A stretch of 64,000 nucleotides of DNA from positions 77,610 through 141,609 of the forward strand of contig CBFHLY010000002.1 in assembly GCA_965656785.1 (NCBI GenBank). The letters run 5' to 3'. The notes below the pieces were generated by a model, which saw nothing but the letters and a program-made list of their open reading frames with translations, had not been told where the DNA came from and did no database searches. How positions within the stretch are numbered: position 1 is the stretch's first letter; the number at the start of each line of letters is the position of its first letter. The position numbers and the translations under genes were made by a program. Below, in pieces: positions 16,554 to 24,809 of this stretch. The stretch comes from JALQTD01 sp965656785. Lineage in GTDB: Bacteria > Bacteroidota > Bacteroidia > Flavobacteriales_D > Sanyastnellaceae.

Positions 16554-18599
16554 ATGGCCACGAAGATTGAACCCCAGTCGCATTACGCGATCGACACGCC
16601 GAAACAGGCGCATGAACGGTTTGGGCCCGGCGCGCCGCCGTATCTCGGTGGGCCGTACGCCACGATGTACACGACGAGCCCGTGGACCATTCGGCAGTAC
16701 GCCGGATTCTCCACGGCGGAGGAGAGCAACGCGTTCTATCGCCGCAACCTCGCCGCAGGCCAAAAGGGCCTCAGCGTCGCCTTCGACCTCGCCACCCACC
16801 GCGGGTACGACAGCGACCACCCGCGGGTGACGGGCGACGTCGGCATGGCGGGCGTGGCCATCGACAGCGTGGAGGACATGAAGCGCCTGTTCGAAGGGAT
16901 TCCGCTCGGAGAGATGTCGGTCAGCATGACGATGAATGGAGCGGTGTTGCCGGTTTTGGCCTTCTACATCGTCGCTGCAGAAGAGCAAGGGGTGCAGCCG
17001 GAAGCGCTGAAAGGCACGATCCAAAACGACATCCTGAAGGAATTCATGGTGCGGAACACGTACATCTACCCGCCGACGCCGAGCATGCGCATCATCTCGG
17101 ACATCTTCGGATACACGAGCCGCCTCATGCCGAAGTTCAACAGCATTTCCATCTCCGGCTACCACATGCAGGAGGCGGGGGCGACGCCAGAACTCGAGCT
17201 GGCGTACACGCTGGCCGACGGCATTGAATACGTTCGGACGGGCATTGCGGCGGGGCTGGACGTGGATGCGTTCGCGCCGCGGCTGAGCTTTTTCTGGGCA
17301 AACGGGATGGAGCACTTGAAGGAGGTGGCGAAAATGCGGGCGGCGCGGCTGCTTTGGGCGCGGGCGATGCAACAATTTGAACCGCGCAGCGAGAAGTCCT
17401 TGTCGCTCCGAACGCACACGCAGACGAGCGGGTGGACGTTGACGGCGCAGGATCCGTGGAACAACGTCGCGCGGACGGCCATCGAGGCGATGTCGGCGGC
17501 TTTCGGGGGCACGCAGTCCCTGCACACGAATTCGCTGGACGAGGCGATTGCCTTGCCGACGGACGCTTCGGCGCGGATTGCACGGAACACGCAGCTCTTC
17601 CTGCAATCGGAGGCGGGGTTGACCGCGACCGTGGACCCGTGGGCGGGATCGCAAGTGGTGGAGGATTTGACGGCCCAAATGGTCGCCGCCGCCACCGAAC
17701 TCATGGACGAAATCGAATCCCTCGGCGGCATGGCGAAGGCCATCGAGGCCGGCGTGCCCAAGCTGCGCATCGAGGAAGCGGCGGCGCGCAAGCAAGCCCG
17801 CATTGACCGCGGGGCCGACCGCATCATCGGCGTCAACCTGTTCCCGGTGGAGGAGCAGGCCGACCTCGACGTGTTGGCCATCGATCAAGCCGCCGTGCGC
17901 GCAGACCAAATCGCCCGCCTCACCGCCCTCCGCGCCTCCCGCGATGGCGCACAGGTCGAAGCGGCCCTCGAAGCCCTTCGCGAAGCCGCCCGCACCGACG
18001 GCAACCTCCTCGAAGCGAGCGTGGCAGCCGCCCGCGTCCGCGCCACCCTCGGCGAAATCAGCACCGCCCTCGAAGATGTTTTTGGGCGCTACCGCCCGGC
18101 CGATCGCAAAGTCAGCGGTATCTTCTCCCGCGAAATGGAAGGCGAATCCGCATTCACCGAAACGCGCGCCCTGACCGACCGGTTCGCCGAGCGCATGGGC
18201 CGCCGCCCGCGCATCCTCGTGGCGAAGATGGGCCAAGACGGCCACGACCGCGGGGCGAAAGTCGTCGCGTCCTCCTTCGCCGACCTCGGCTTCGACGTCG
18301 ACCTCGGCCCGCTCTTCAGCACCCCCGAGGAAGTGGCGCAACAGGCCGTGGACAACGACGTGCACGTCGTGGGCATTTCGACCCTCGCGGCCGGACACAA
18401 AACCCTCGTTCCCGGTCTCGTCCGCGCGCTCGAAACGCTCGGCCGCCCCGACATCCTGGTGGTGGCCGGCGGGGTCATTCCTCCGGGCGACCACGATGCG
18501 CTCTACGACGCGGGCGTCGTGGGCATCTTCGGCCCGGGCACTCCGCTTACGGAGTCCGCAAAGGACATCCTCGGCGTGCTGCTCGCCGCTTACGACTGA
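16554..18599 (+). CDS. mutB: Methylmalonyl-CoA mutase, large catalytic subunit
   Basis: 681 residues. An N-terminal substrate-binding TIM barrel ('MYTTSPWTIRQYAGFSTAEESN', 'SVAFDLATHRGYDSD', 'SISGYHMQEAGA', 'RTHTQTSGWTLTAQDPWNN') is followed by a linker and a C-terminal B12-binding domain. The cobalamin motif D-x-H-x-x-G is DGHDRG at residues 562-567, with H564 as the lower cobalt ligand. It catalyses the radical rearrangement of methylmalonyl-CoA to succinyl-CoA. Its 3' end overlaps the convergent fmt gene by 10 bases. No meaB chaperone or epimerase is seen nearby. Confidence 0.96.
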   Translation: MATKIEPQSHYAIDTPKQAHERFGPGAPPYLGGPYATMYTTSPWTIRQYAGFSTAEESNAFYRRNLAAGQKGLSVAFDLATHRGYDSDHPRVTGDVGMAGVAIDSVEDMKRLFEGIPLGEMSVSMTMNGAVLPVLAFYIVAAEEQGVQPEALKGTIQNDILKEFMVRNTYIYPPTPSMRIISDIFGYTSRLMPKFNSISISGYHMQEAGATPELELAYTLADGIEYVRTGIAAGLDVDAFAPRLSFFWANGMEHLKEVAKMRAARLLWARAMQQFEPRSEKSLSLRTHTQTSGWTLTAQDPWNNVARTAIEAMSAAFGGTQSLHTNSLDEAIALPTDASARIARNTQLFLQSEAGLTATVDPWAGSQVVEDLTAQMVAAATELMDEIESLGGMAKAIEAGVPKLRIEEAAARKQARIDRGADRIIGVNLFPVEEQADLDVLAIDQAAVRADQIARLTALRASRDGAQVEAALEALREAARTDGNLLEASVAAARVRATLGEISTALEDVFGRYRPADRKVSGIFSREMEGESAFTETRALTDRFAERMGRRPRILVAKMGQDGHDRGAKVVASSFADLGFDVDLGPLFSTPEEVAQQAVDNDVHVVGISTLAAGHKTLVPGLVRALETLGRPDILVVAGGVIPPGDHDALYDAGVVGIFGPGTPLTESAKDILGVLLAAYD

Positions 18600-19579
18600 T
18601 CGGCGATCGCCTCGTTCCAGCCCTCGGGCAGGGCGCCTTGGTGGCCGTTGAGCCAATCCGCTCCGGAGAGCAACCGCTTCCCGGGCGGCTTCAACGCCGT
18701 GATTTCGTACCATCCGTCGTGGCAGCGCACTTGAACGGCCCCGGCGTGAGCGCGCCACGTGCCCGGCGGGGAGGCATCGCCTCCGACGATGGGCCGACCG
18801 CTCAGCAACTTGATGGGCCCCTCCGGACCGGGCGTCCAAGCCGTCGGAAACGGATTCAGCCCCCGGATGTGATCGTGCACTCGGTCGCACGTCGCGTGCC
18901 AATTCACCCGGCAATCGTCCCGGAACAGCTTCGGCGCCTCGAGCAGCGGGTCGGATGGCATCAACGCTTCCTGCGGCGTCGGCGTCAAGCGCCCCTCCGC
19001 CAGCGCATCGAGGGTGCTCGCGAGCAATTTCTTCCCGGACTCGAGCAACCGGTCGTGCAAGCTGCCTGCGGTTTCGTTGGGCTCGATGGATACTCGCGCC
19101 GATTGCAGGACTGCGCCCGTGTCGATGGCCTGTTGCAGGGCGAAGGTCGTCACGCCGGTCGTTTTCAGCCCGTACATGATGGCGCGTTGGATGGGGGCTG
19201 CACCGCGCAATTGGGGCAGGAGCGAGGCGTGCAGGTTGATGGTCCCGTACGGAGGCATGGACCAAACCACTTCCGGCAGCATCCGAAACGCCACCACGAT
19301 CGCCACATCAGCCTCCCACGCTCGAAACGCCTCCAAAAACTCCGGTGCCCGCAGCTTCTCTGGCTGCAGCAGCGGAAGGCCGTGCTCCAGGGCGAGCTCC
19401 TTCACGGCCGAGGGCTGCAATTTGTGCCCGCGCCCCGCCGGACGGTCGGGCGCGGTCACGCAACCCACCACCTCGTGCGGCCCGTCGATGAGGTGGGCGC
19501 AACACGTCGCCGCGAATTCCGGGGTTCCGAGAAAAGCAATGCGCAGCGGACGGTCAAGGGGAGCAGTCGGGTAGGCCAT
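18590..19579 (-). CDS. fmt: Methionyl-tRNA formyltransferase
   Basis: 329 residues. It formylates initiator Met-tRNA using 10-formyl-tetrahydrofolate. N-terminal formyltransferase domain with 'RIAFLGTPEFAA' and the catalytic/folate motif 'INLHASLLPQLRGAAPIQRAI'. 'TGVTTFALQQAIDTGAVL' matches the usual 'GVT...M...DTG' stretch, and a C-terminal OB-like domain contains 'NPFPTAW'. It lies one base after the MATE transporter gene on the same strand and is convergent with mutB, overlapping it by 10 bases. Confidence 0.95.
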   Translation of the reverse strand: MAYPTAPLDRPLRIAFLGTPEFAATCCAHLIDGPHEVVGCVTAPDRPAGRGHKLQPSAVKELALEHGLPLLQPEKLRAPEFLEAFRAWEADVAIVVAFRMLPEVVWSMPPYGTINLHASLLPQLRGAAPIQRAIMYGLKTTGVTTFALQQAIDTGAVLQSARVSIEPNETAGSLHDRLLESGKKLLASTLDALAEGRLTPTPQEALMPSDPLLEAPKLFRDDCRVNWHATCDRVHDHIRGLNPFPTAWTPGPEGPIKLLSGRPIVGGDASPPGTWRAHAGAVQVRCHDGWYEITALKPPGKRLLSGADWLNGHQGALPEGWNEAIADQS

Positions 19580-19580
19580 G

Positions 19581-20918
19581 TCAAATCGTTGTCGGGTTCA
19601 TCCAAGTTCGGCGCCGCAGCGTCCACCACGAGCCCAGCCCGATGGTACTGAAGTACGCCCATTCCACCCGCCAAATCACCCAAACCGGTTGCGGGCGCCA
19701 AACCGTCATTGCCCACGTCACCAACACGTAAAGCAAGACGGCAAACAATTCAATGCGGAAGGCCGCCCGGGTCGCCCCCGCGCCCTGGATTGACGCGAGC
19801 AGGATGGAGGTGACCCCATACAGCAGCACCGCGCTGAAGATGACGAGCAGCGTCTTCACGAACGCCTCGGCGCCCACCGGATCGCCCTCAAAGAACAGCG
19901 CTGCGATGCGGTGGGGGTAGGCCACGAAGCCGTGGGTGAGCAGGAGGATGCCGAGGAGGTTGAAGCCGATGATGGTTTGGAGCACTCCGCGGAGTTCGGA
20001 TTGTCGCCCTTCACCGATGAGCCCGCTGACGTAGGTGCGCGTGGTTTGGCCCATCCCTTGTGCGACCACAAAGGCCAGCATGAACATGTTCCGAGCCAAA
20101 TGCGAAACCTTCAGCTCCATGCCGCCCACGTGCTCCACGAGGAAGAAGAAGCCGGTCCACGTGCCGATGGTCAAGCCCAACTGGCCCATCAACGGGTACG
20201 CGAGCTTCCACCACGCCCGGATCGCCGCCACCGGCAACAACGCGCCCTTCCACGTGAACTCCGGCGCCGCCTTGCGCAACACGAGGACCGCAGCAACCAG
20301 CCCCATCACCTCCGAAGCCAGGGAAGCGCGCGCTGCACCGAGGGCCCCTTGGCTCTCCACAAAGCCACCGAATCCGCCCACGAGCACCGAGTCCAGCACC
20401 ATATTGAGCACCGCGGTGGTGCCCGATACGATGAGGAGGGGCCACGTTTTTGCCCGCCCCATGAAGTAAGCGTTGAAGGCCAGCAGCAGCGTGAATACGG
20501 GGAACCCCCAGGATCGGATGCCCAGGAACGGTTCGAACACCGCCCGCACTTCCGCGCTCTTGAACAAGCCGCCGAACACGCCCGTCGCGTTCAACAGGTG
20601 CATCAGCCCCGCCAATGCCAAGCCCAGCGCGAGGTGGATCAGGACCGAGGTGCGGAAGGTACTCCGGGCCGCTTCGGGCTGTTGCTCACCGAGTCGGCGC
20701 GCGATGATGATTTGGAACCCCGAGGCGCTTCCGATGGCAAGCATGCTCGCGGTGAGGTAGACGAGTCCCGCGTTACCCGCTCCGTTGATGGCCGCTTCGC
20801 TTACCGAGGACAAAAAGTAATTGTCCGTCAAGACCACGAAGAACTGCACCAGCGTTCCGATGGAAATCGGAAGCGCCACGCGAAGCAGTTGGGACGGTGC
20901 GGTAGAAAGGTGCGACAT
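19581..20918 (-). CDS. MATE family efflux transporter
   Basis: 445 residues with about 12 hydrophobic helices in two similar halves, as in multidrug and toxic compound extrusion proteins. Seen: 'LRVALPISIGTLVQFFVVLTDNYF' at the start, 'GSASGFQIIIARRLGEQQPEAA' in the first half and 'QGMGQTTRTYVSGLIGEGRQSELR' in the second; the latter is the repeat-related motif. It exports cationic compounds in exchange for protons or sodium. It probably forms an operon with trmH-like upstream (28-base gap) and fmt downstream (1-base gap). Natural substrate unknown. Confidence 0.92.
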   Translation of the reverse strand: MSHLSTAPSQLLRVALPISIGTLVQFFVVLTDNYFLSSVSEAAINGAGNAGLVYLTASMLAIGSASGFQIIIARRLGEQQPEAARSTFRTSVLIHLALGLALAGLMHLLNATGVFGGLFKSAEVRAVFEPFLGIRSWGFPVFTLLLAFNAYFMGRAKTWPLLIVSGTTAVLNMVLDSVLVGGFGGFVESQGALGAARASLASEVMGLVAAVLVLRKAAPEFTWKGALLPVAAIRAWWKLAYPLMGQLGLTIGTWTGFFFLVEHVGGMELKVSHLARNMFMLAFVVAQGMGQTTRTYVSGLIGEGRQSELRGVLQTIIGFNLLGILLLTHGFVAYPHRIAALFFEGDPVGAEAFVKTLLVIFSAVLLYGVTSILLASIQGAGATRAAFRIELFAVLLYVLVTWAMTVWRPQPVWVIWRVEWAYFSTIGLGSWWTLRRRTWMNPTTI

Positions 20919-20946
20919 GCGGCCGCAAAGGTCGGGGGAAATGCGG

Positions 20947-21624
20947 TCAGGCGGGCACGCCCAATCGCTCCAATATGCCGGGGGCGTTCCGCACGCTCGC
21001 CATGGCCCATTGGGCGCGGAGTTCCCGCTTTTCGCCTTCGGAAAGCGACCAGCGTTCGCGCGGCAATTCCCTCAGCCGCCGGTTCAATTCGTGGATGACC
21101 ACGGCAGCGGCCACGCTGATGTTCAGGCTTTCGGCGAAGCCGTGCATGGGAATGGCCACGTGCAGGTCGGCTTCCGCGAGCATGCGTTCAGAAACCCCCT
21201 CCCATTCGGTGCCCATGACCACCGCCACGGGCCGGTCGATGGGAAGGTCGGTGACGTCGTAGCCGTCGACGTGAGGGGAGGTGACGGCGATTTGGTAGCC
21301 GGTGCGCCGCAGTCGGTCCAGGCAGGCCGCCGTCGGGTCCGCAGCCGAGCGGTAACGGTGCAGGGTGAGCCAGGCGTTCGTGCCTTTCGACACTCCGCGA
21401 TTGGGAACCCACGGGTTGATGTCCTCAATGAGGTGCACGTCCTGCAGGCCAAACCCATCGCACGATCGCATCACCGCACTCGCATTGCGGGATTGGAATA
21501 CGTTTTCCATCACCACCGTCAAGTGGCGGGTGCGTTGGTCCAAAACGCGCTCGAACCGCGCAATCCGCTCCTCACTGAGGAAAGGCAGCAGCGCTTCGTA
21601 TCGGGGGTCTTCGATGGGGGGCAT
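20947..21624 (-). CDS. RNA 2'-O-ribose methyltransferase, SpoU/TrmH family
   Basis: 225 residues of a SPOUT knot methyltransferase. Three family motifs are present: 'NASAVMRSCDGFG' (motif 1), 'VVMGTEWEGVSE' (motif 2) and 'IPMHGFAESLNISVAAAV' (motif 3). The N-terminal 'VLDQRTRHLTVVMENV' resembles TrmH, which methylates guanosine 18 in the tRNA D-loop; the length also fits TrmH better than RlmB. It is first in a run of trmH-like, MATE and fmt genes on the minus strand, downstream of the terminator of the HU gene. Confidence 0.88.
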   Translation of the reverse strand: MPPIEDPRYEALLPFLSEERIARFERVLDQRTRHLTVVMENVFQSRNASAVMRSCDGFGLQDVHLIEDINPWVPNRGVSKGTNAWLTLHRYRSAADPTAACLDRLRRTGYQIAVTSPHVDGYDVTDLPIDRPVAVVMGTEWEGVSERMLAEADLHVAIPMHGFAESLNISVAAAVVIHELNRRLRELPRERWSLSEGEKRELRAQWAMASVRNAPGILERLGVPA

Positions 21625-21634
21625 GCAAACGAGT

Positions 21635-21670
21635 AAAAAAGAAAGCCCCGCAGCGAACTGCAGGGCCTTT
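21635..21670 (-). terminator. Rho-independent terminator of the HU gene
   Basis: On the minus strand a GC-rich stem (AAAGGCCCTGCAG paired with CTGCGGGGCTTT, one bulge) around a TTCG loop is followed by CTTTTTT. It lies 25 bases after the HU stop codon and just before the trmH-like start. Confidence 0.85.
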
Positions 21671-21694
21671 CCGAGTTTTTTCGCGTAAACGAAA

Positions 21695-21964
21695 TTACAT
21701 TTTTTCGCTCAACTCCGTGCCCGCCTTGAACTTCACCACCTTCTTTGCAGCGATGGTGATTTCAGCACCCGTTTGCGGGTTGCGGCCTTTGCGCTCAGCG
21801 CGTTCAGAAACGGAGAACGATCCGAAGCCCACGAGGGACACGCGGTCGCCCGCCTTCAATGCGTTCGTAGTTGCGTCGATGAAGGCGTCCAATGCGCGCT
21901 TCGAGTCTGCTTTTGAGATGCCTGAGCCTTCGGCAATGGCATCCACCAATTCAGCTTTGTTCAT
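21695..21964 (-). CDS. HU family DNA-binding protein
   Basis: 89 residues, the standard HU length. It folds as a dimer that bends DNA and compacts the nucleoid. Seen: the N-terminal helix pair (MNKAELVDAIAEGSGISKAD), the beta-region 'VSLVGFGSFSV' and the DNA-inserting arm 'GRNPQTGAEI' around residues 60-69, followed by 'KVVKFKAGTEL'. It stands alone with its own promoter and terminator, as expected for a highly expressed gene. Confidence 0.95.
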   Translation of the reverse strand: MNKAELVDAIAEGSGISKADSKRALDAFIDATTNALKAGDRVSLVGFGSFSVSERAERKGRNPQTGAEITIAAKKVVKFKAGTELSEKM

Positions 21965-22000
21965 GGTTGTAGGTTAATGAGTTTGAAAAACGAACCGCGC

Positions 22001-22032
22001 CAAATATATAGGCGGATTTTCAAGCGCAGCAA
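22001..22032 (-). promoter_or_regulatory. Promoter of the HU gene (TTG and TATATTTG, 21-base spacing)
   Basis: On the minus strand the -7 box TATATTTG (22008-22001) matches TAnnTTTG exactly. A TTG at 22032-22030 lies 21 bases upstream, about the spacing known for Bacteroidota sigma-A promoters. The start codon follows 36 bases after the -7 box. This is the most complete promoter seen in the window. Confidence 0.7.
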
Positions 22033-22121
22033 GGGATGCAGGGCGATTCCTTGCGATTTGTTAATAAAGTAGGGGCAGTTGTTGATAACGGCATCACTTT
22101 CCCTCCGCAATCCCCCTGTTT

Positions 22122-22439
22122 TCAGGCATTTCGGGGCCTTGACCACCAAATTGCCAGCCCGATCAGCCCCGGCAACGCCGCCTCCGGCCCCGAAGTTCCC
22201 ACTACTTGCCACTGCCCCAAGGCGATGACCGCTGACAACAGCGACGGCACCACCGCCAGAATGCCCAAGAAGTCCGCGTCCAGCTTCGGGTGGTGTTCGT
22301 AGCGGACTGCCACGGCGACCCCGAGCAACGCCGCCACTCCACTGAACCAAGCCACGAAGCCCGGAGCGTCCAACCAGAAAATGAGCGTGCCCACCAGCGC
22401 CACCAGCGCAGCGATGAACCAAATCGTTCGGCGTTTCAT
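22122..22439 (-). CDS. Small integral membrane protein, unknown function
   Basis: 105 residues with about four hydrophobic segments: 'TIWFIAALVALVGTLIFWL', 'VAWFSGVAALLGVAVAV', 'FLGILAVVPSLLSAVIAL' and a C-terminal 'LPGLIGLAIWW'. Charged residues are few (RYEHHPKLDADF in the middle loop). No family recognised. It is divergent from a thioesterase gene with only 30 bases between the two start codons, and has a TAACTTCG box four bases before its ATG. Confidence 0.7.
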   Translation of the reverse strand: MKRRTIWFIAALVALVGTLIFWLDAPGFVAWFSGVAALLGVAVAVRYEHHPKLDADFLGILAVVPSLLSAVIALGQWQVVGTSGPEAALPGLIGLAIWWSRPRNA

Positions 22440-22443
22440 GCTG

Positions 22444-22464
22444 CGAAGTTAACGGGTATTTTTG
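22444..22464. promoter_or_regulatory. Back-to-back promoter boxes in a 30-base divergent gap
   Basis: TAACTTCG on the minus strand (22451-22444) ends four bases before the ATG at 22439. TATTTTTG on the plus strand (22457-22464), an exact TAnnTTTG, ends five bases before the ATG at 22470. The boxes are five bases apart, so each promoter's upstream contacts must lie inside the other gene. Both transcripts are predicted to be leaderless. Confidence 0.5.
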
Positions 22465-22469
22465 CCCCC

Positions 22470-22925
22470 ATGAACGCCACCGACCACCGCATTTACAAGC
22501 CCGAAATTCGATTCGGGGACATCGACGCCGCTGGCATCGTGAACAACGCTGTTTTCCTGACGTACTTCGAGCAGAGCCGCATCGCGTATTTCGCGGGGCT
22601 CGTGGGGCGCGAGTGGGACTGGCACCATGCCGGGATGGTTGTGGCGCGGCACGAGGTGGATTACCGCCGGCCGATTCCCTTTGGCGCGGATGCGACGATT
22701 TATACGTGGACGCAGGCGGTGGGGACGAAGAGCGTGACGTTCGCGTACGAGGTTTGGCTTCATGCCGCAGGCCAAAACCACCTCAGCGCCGAAGCCCGCA
22801 CCACCCTGGTCTGCTTCGACCACGCGGCCGGCCACCCCATCGCGGTCCCCGACGCCTGGAAAGCGGCCATGGCCAGCGAAGGCTTCGCCCGCCCCGACCA
22901 CCTCATGCCTCAGAAGGACGTGTAA
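22470..22925 (+). CDS. Acyl-CoA thioesterase, YbgC/FadM (4HBT hot-dog) type
   Basis: 151 residues from the ATG at 22470; upstream codons in the same frame lie beyond the promoter box. The hot-dog motif 'IRFGDIDAAGIVNNAVFLTYFEQSR' (residues ~11-35) carries the catalytic Asp of the 4-hydroxybenzoyl-CoA thioesterase family, followed by 'HEVDYRRPIPFGADATIYTW'. It hydrolyses acyl-CoA thioesters; chain length is unknown. The 3' end overlaps the convergent amylase gene by 16 bases. Confidence 0.9.
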   Translation: MNATDHRIYKPEIRFGDIDAAGIVNNAVFLTYFEQSRIAYFAGLVGREWDWHHAGMVVARHEVDYRRPIPFGADATIYTWTQAVGTKSVTFAYEVWLHAAGQNHLSAEARTTLVCFDHAAGHPIAVPDAWKAAMASEGFARPDHLMPQKDV

Positions 22926-24727
22926 ATCACGCGGCACGAACCCGGCGCCACGTCCCATTCCGCGTCGACGCCGACGCCCTCGATGACATCGAAGCCCGGT
23001 CGCTCGCCCTTCACCTGGCGCGGCTCGCTGGACCGGTTCACGTAAACCGTTACGGCCTCCGTGGCGGTTCGATGCTCCATCCAGTACCAGCCGCCCTGTG
23101 GGATCGACTGGGTCAACGGCGCGGCCATCAGCTCAGGATGGTGCCACCGGAACGCCGACAGCCGCTTAATGCGCTCCAGCCACCACCGTTCCTCCTTGGT
23201 CAAGGTCAATGGGCGGAACCCATACCGTGCATCGCCTTCCCACCCGCCGGGAAAGTCCGGCCGCACCAGCCCGTCCGGCGCGGCCGGCGCCGACCACCCC
23301 AACTCACTCCCCGAGTAGATGCACGGAATCCCGCGCCCCATCATCACGAGCGCCCACCCCATCAACGCGGTCGCGTCGTCGCCGGCGGTGTGGCGCCACC
23401 GGTCGAGGTCGTGGTTGTCCAGGAAGGTCACTTGGCGCTCCGGATGGTCGTACAGGAAATCCTGCGCCAGCGCTTGGTGCCACCGGCTCAAGCCCGTTTC
23501 CCAGCCCGGCGCTTCCCGCAACCCGTCGCGCAGCGCGAAGTAGGTTTGGAAGTCGCACGTGGCGTGGAGGCCGCTGCTCGCGCCGGGTTCGAACGGACTG
23601 CCCGCCACGAGCCGGGCTTGTTCGGCCGCGCTGTACACCCACGCCTCGCCGAAGAGGAAGGCGTCGGGGAAGGCGGCCCGGATGGCGGCCGTGTGTTCCG
23701 CCATGAACGCGGGGTCGGGGTACGTATAGGTATCGATGCGCAGCGCGTCCGCGCCGGTGGTGGCGAGCGTCCAGAGGGCGGCTTGGGTGAGGTAGCGGGC
23801 GAGGTGCGGTTGGGTTTGGTCCAAATCCGGCATCGCCCGCGCAAACCACCCCGCCGTGAACGCCTCGCGCTCCGTCGGCAACGCATGCGGATCCGCCACC
23901 GTCGCCCCCCGGTAATTCGTCGGCGAAAACGCCCCGTGTACCCACGCCGGGTCCACCGGGTCCAGCAACAACGGGTGGTTCGCCCCCCAGTGATTCGGCA
24001 CCCAATCGTGCACGATGCGAATGCCGCGCGCGTGCGCCTCGTCGACCAACTCCCGGTAATCGTCCCAATCCCCCAGCCGCGGATCCACTCGGTACAAATC
24101 CGTGGCCGCATACCCGTGGTAGCTCGTCCGCTCCATGTCGTTCTCCACCACGGGCGTCATCCACAGCGCGGTGATGCCGAACTCCTCGAGCTCCCGCATC
24201 TTGCTCGTCACGCCCTTCAGGTCCCCGCCGTGCCGCCGCTCGAAATCCGTGCGGTCCGTGCCGCGCTCGCGCATGCCCGGCACGTCGTCGTTCTCTGGGT
24301 CTCCGTTCGCAAACCGATCGGGCATGAGCAAGTACATCGTGTCGTGGGGACGCAGCCCTTGCGGCAAGCGGGTAGGGGCGTCGCCGTGGTGCGTGAACGG
24401 CACGGAGCGCCGCTCGCCCCCGAGCCAATGGAACACCAATTCGCACTCCCCAGCCCCCTGAAGCAGTTGCAGGGAAACGAAGCAATCCCGCCCAGAAGGC
24501 GCCACCTCAATGGGGCCGACCACCTCAATCGGCCCCGTCGTTTCCACGCTCGGCACGCCAACCGGCGCTTCGGCGAAGCGAACCAAGACTTCCACTTCGC
24601 CGCCTTGCAGCGATCGCCACCAGCCGGGCGGGTTCACCCGTTGCGCTTGAACGCCGATGGACCAGAGCAGCGCGAACGCGATCAACGGGATTTCATTCAC
24701 GAGGTGTTGGTAACAAAGTCGTCGCAT
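22910..24727 (-). CDS. Exported GH13 alpha-amylase family enzyme (neopullulanase/SusA-like)
   Basis: 605 residues from the ATG at 24727, with a signal peptide ending near GVQAQ (about residue 29). An N-terminal cyclomaltodextrinase-like beta domain precedes the barrel. All four GH13 regions are present: DWVPNH (241-246), ALRIDT with nucleophile D332, FLFGEAW with acid/base E361, and LDNHD with D440. Region 'MPDRFANGDPENDDVPG' is typical of neopullulanase/SusA-type enzymes. It should cleave starch or maltodextrins in the periplasm or at the surface. It is divergent from a T9SS protein with starch-binding-like repeats, which supports a starch role. No SusC/SusD pair is seen. Confidence 0.93.
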   Translation of the reverse strand: MRRLCYQHLVNEIPLIAFALLWSIGVQAQRVNPPGWWRSLQGGEVEVLVRFAEAPVGVPSVETTGPIEVVGPIEVAPSGRDCFVSLQLLQGAGECELVFHWLGGERRSVPFTHHGDAPTRLPQGLRPHDTMYLLMPDRFANGDPENDDVPGMRERGTDRTDFERRHGGDLKGVTSKMRELEEFGITALWMTPVVENDMERTSYHGYAATDLYRVDPRLGDWDDYRELVDEAHARGIRIVHDWVPNHWGANHPLLLDPVDPAWVHGAFSPTNYRGATVADPHALPTEREAFTAGWFARAMPDLDQTQPHLARYLTQAALWTLATTGADALRIDTYTYPDPAFMAEHTAAIRAAFPDAFLFGEAWVYSAAEQARLVAGSPFEPGASSGLHATCDFQTYFALRDGLREAPGWETGLSRWHQALAQDFLYDHPERQVTFLDNHDLDRWRHTAGDDATALMGWALVMMGRGIPCIYSGSELGWSAPAAPDGLVRPDFPGGWEGDARYGFRPLTLTKEERWWLERIKRLSAFRWHHPELMAAPLTQSIPQGGWYWMEHRTATEAVTVYVNRSSEPRQVKGERPGFDVIEGVGVDAEWDVAPGSCRVIYTSF

Positions 24728-24755
24728 CGTGGTGGAGGTTTGGCGCAAAGCCCCT

Positions 24756-24763
24756 TAAATTTG
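24756..24763 (+). promoter_or_regulatory. -7 box (TAAATTTG) for the four-repeat T9SS protein
   Basis: Exact TAnnTTTG match, 46 bases before the ATG at 24810, in the 82-base gap between the divergent amylase and this gene. Confidence 0.55.
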
Positions 24764-24809
24764 CTAAGTGTGAAAAGTACACATCATTCAAACCACTTAA
24801 TTCAATCAC

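Noticed and set aside
16395..19265. 956-codon minus-strand open frame across mutB
   Set aside because: mutB and fmt account for the region with clear motifs; the antisense frame is open only because of G+C-rich third positions.
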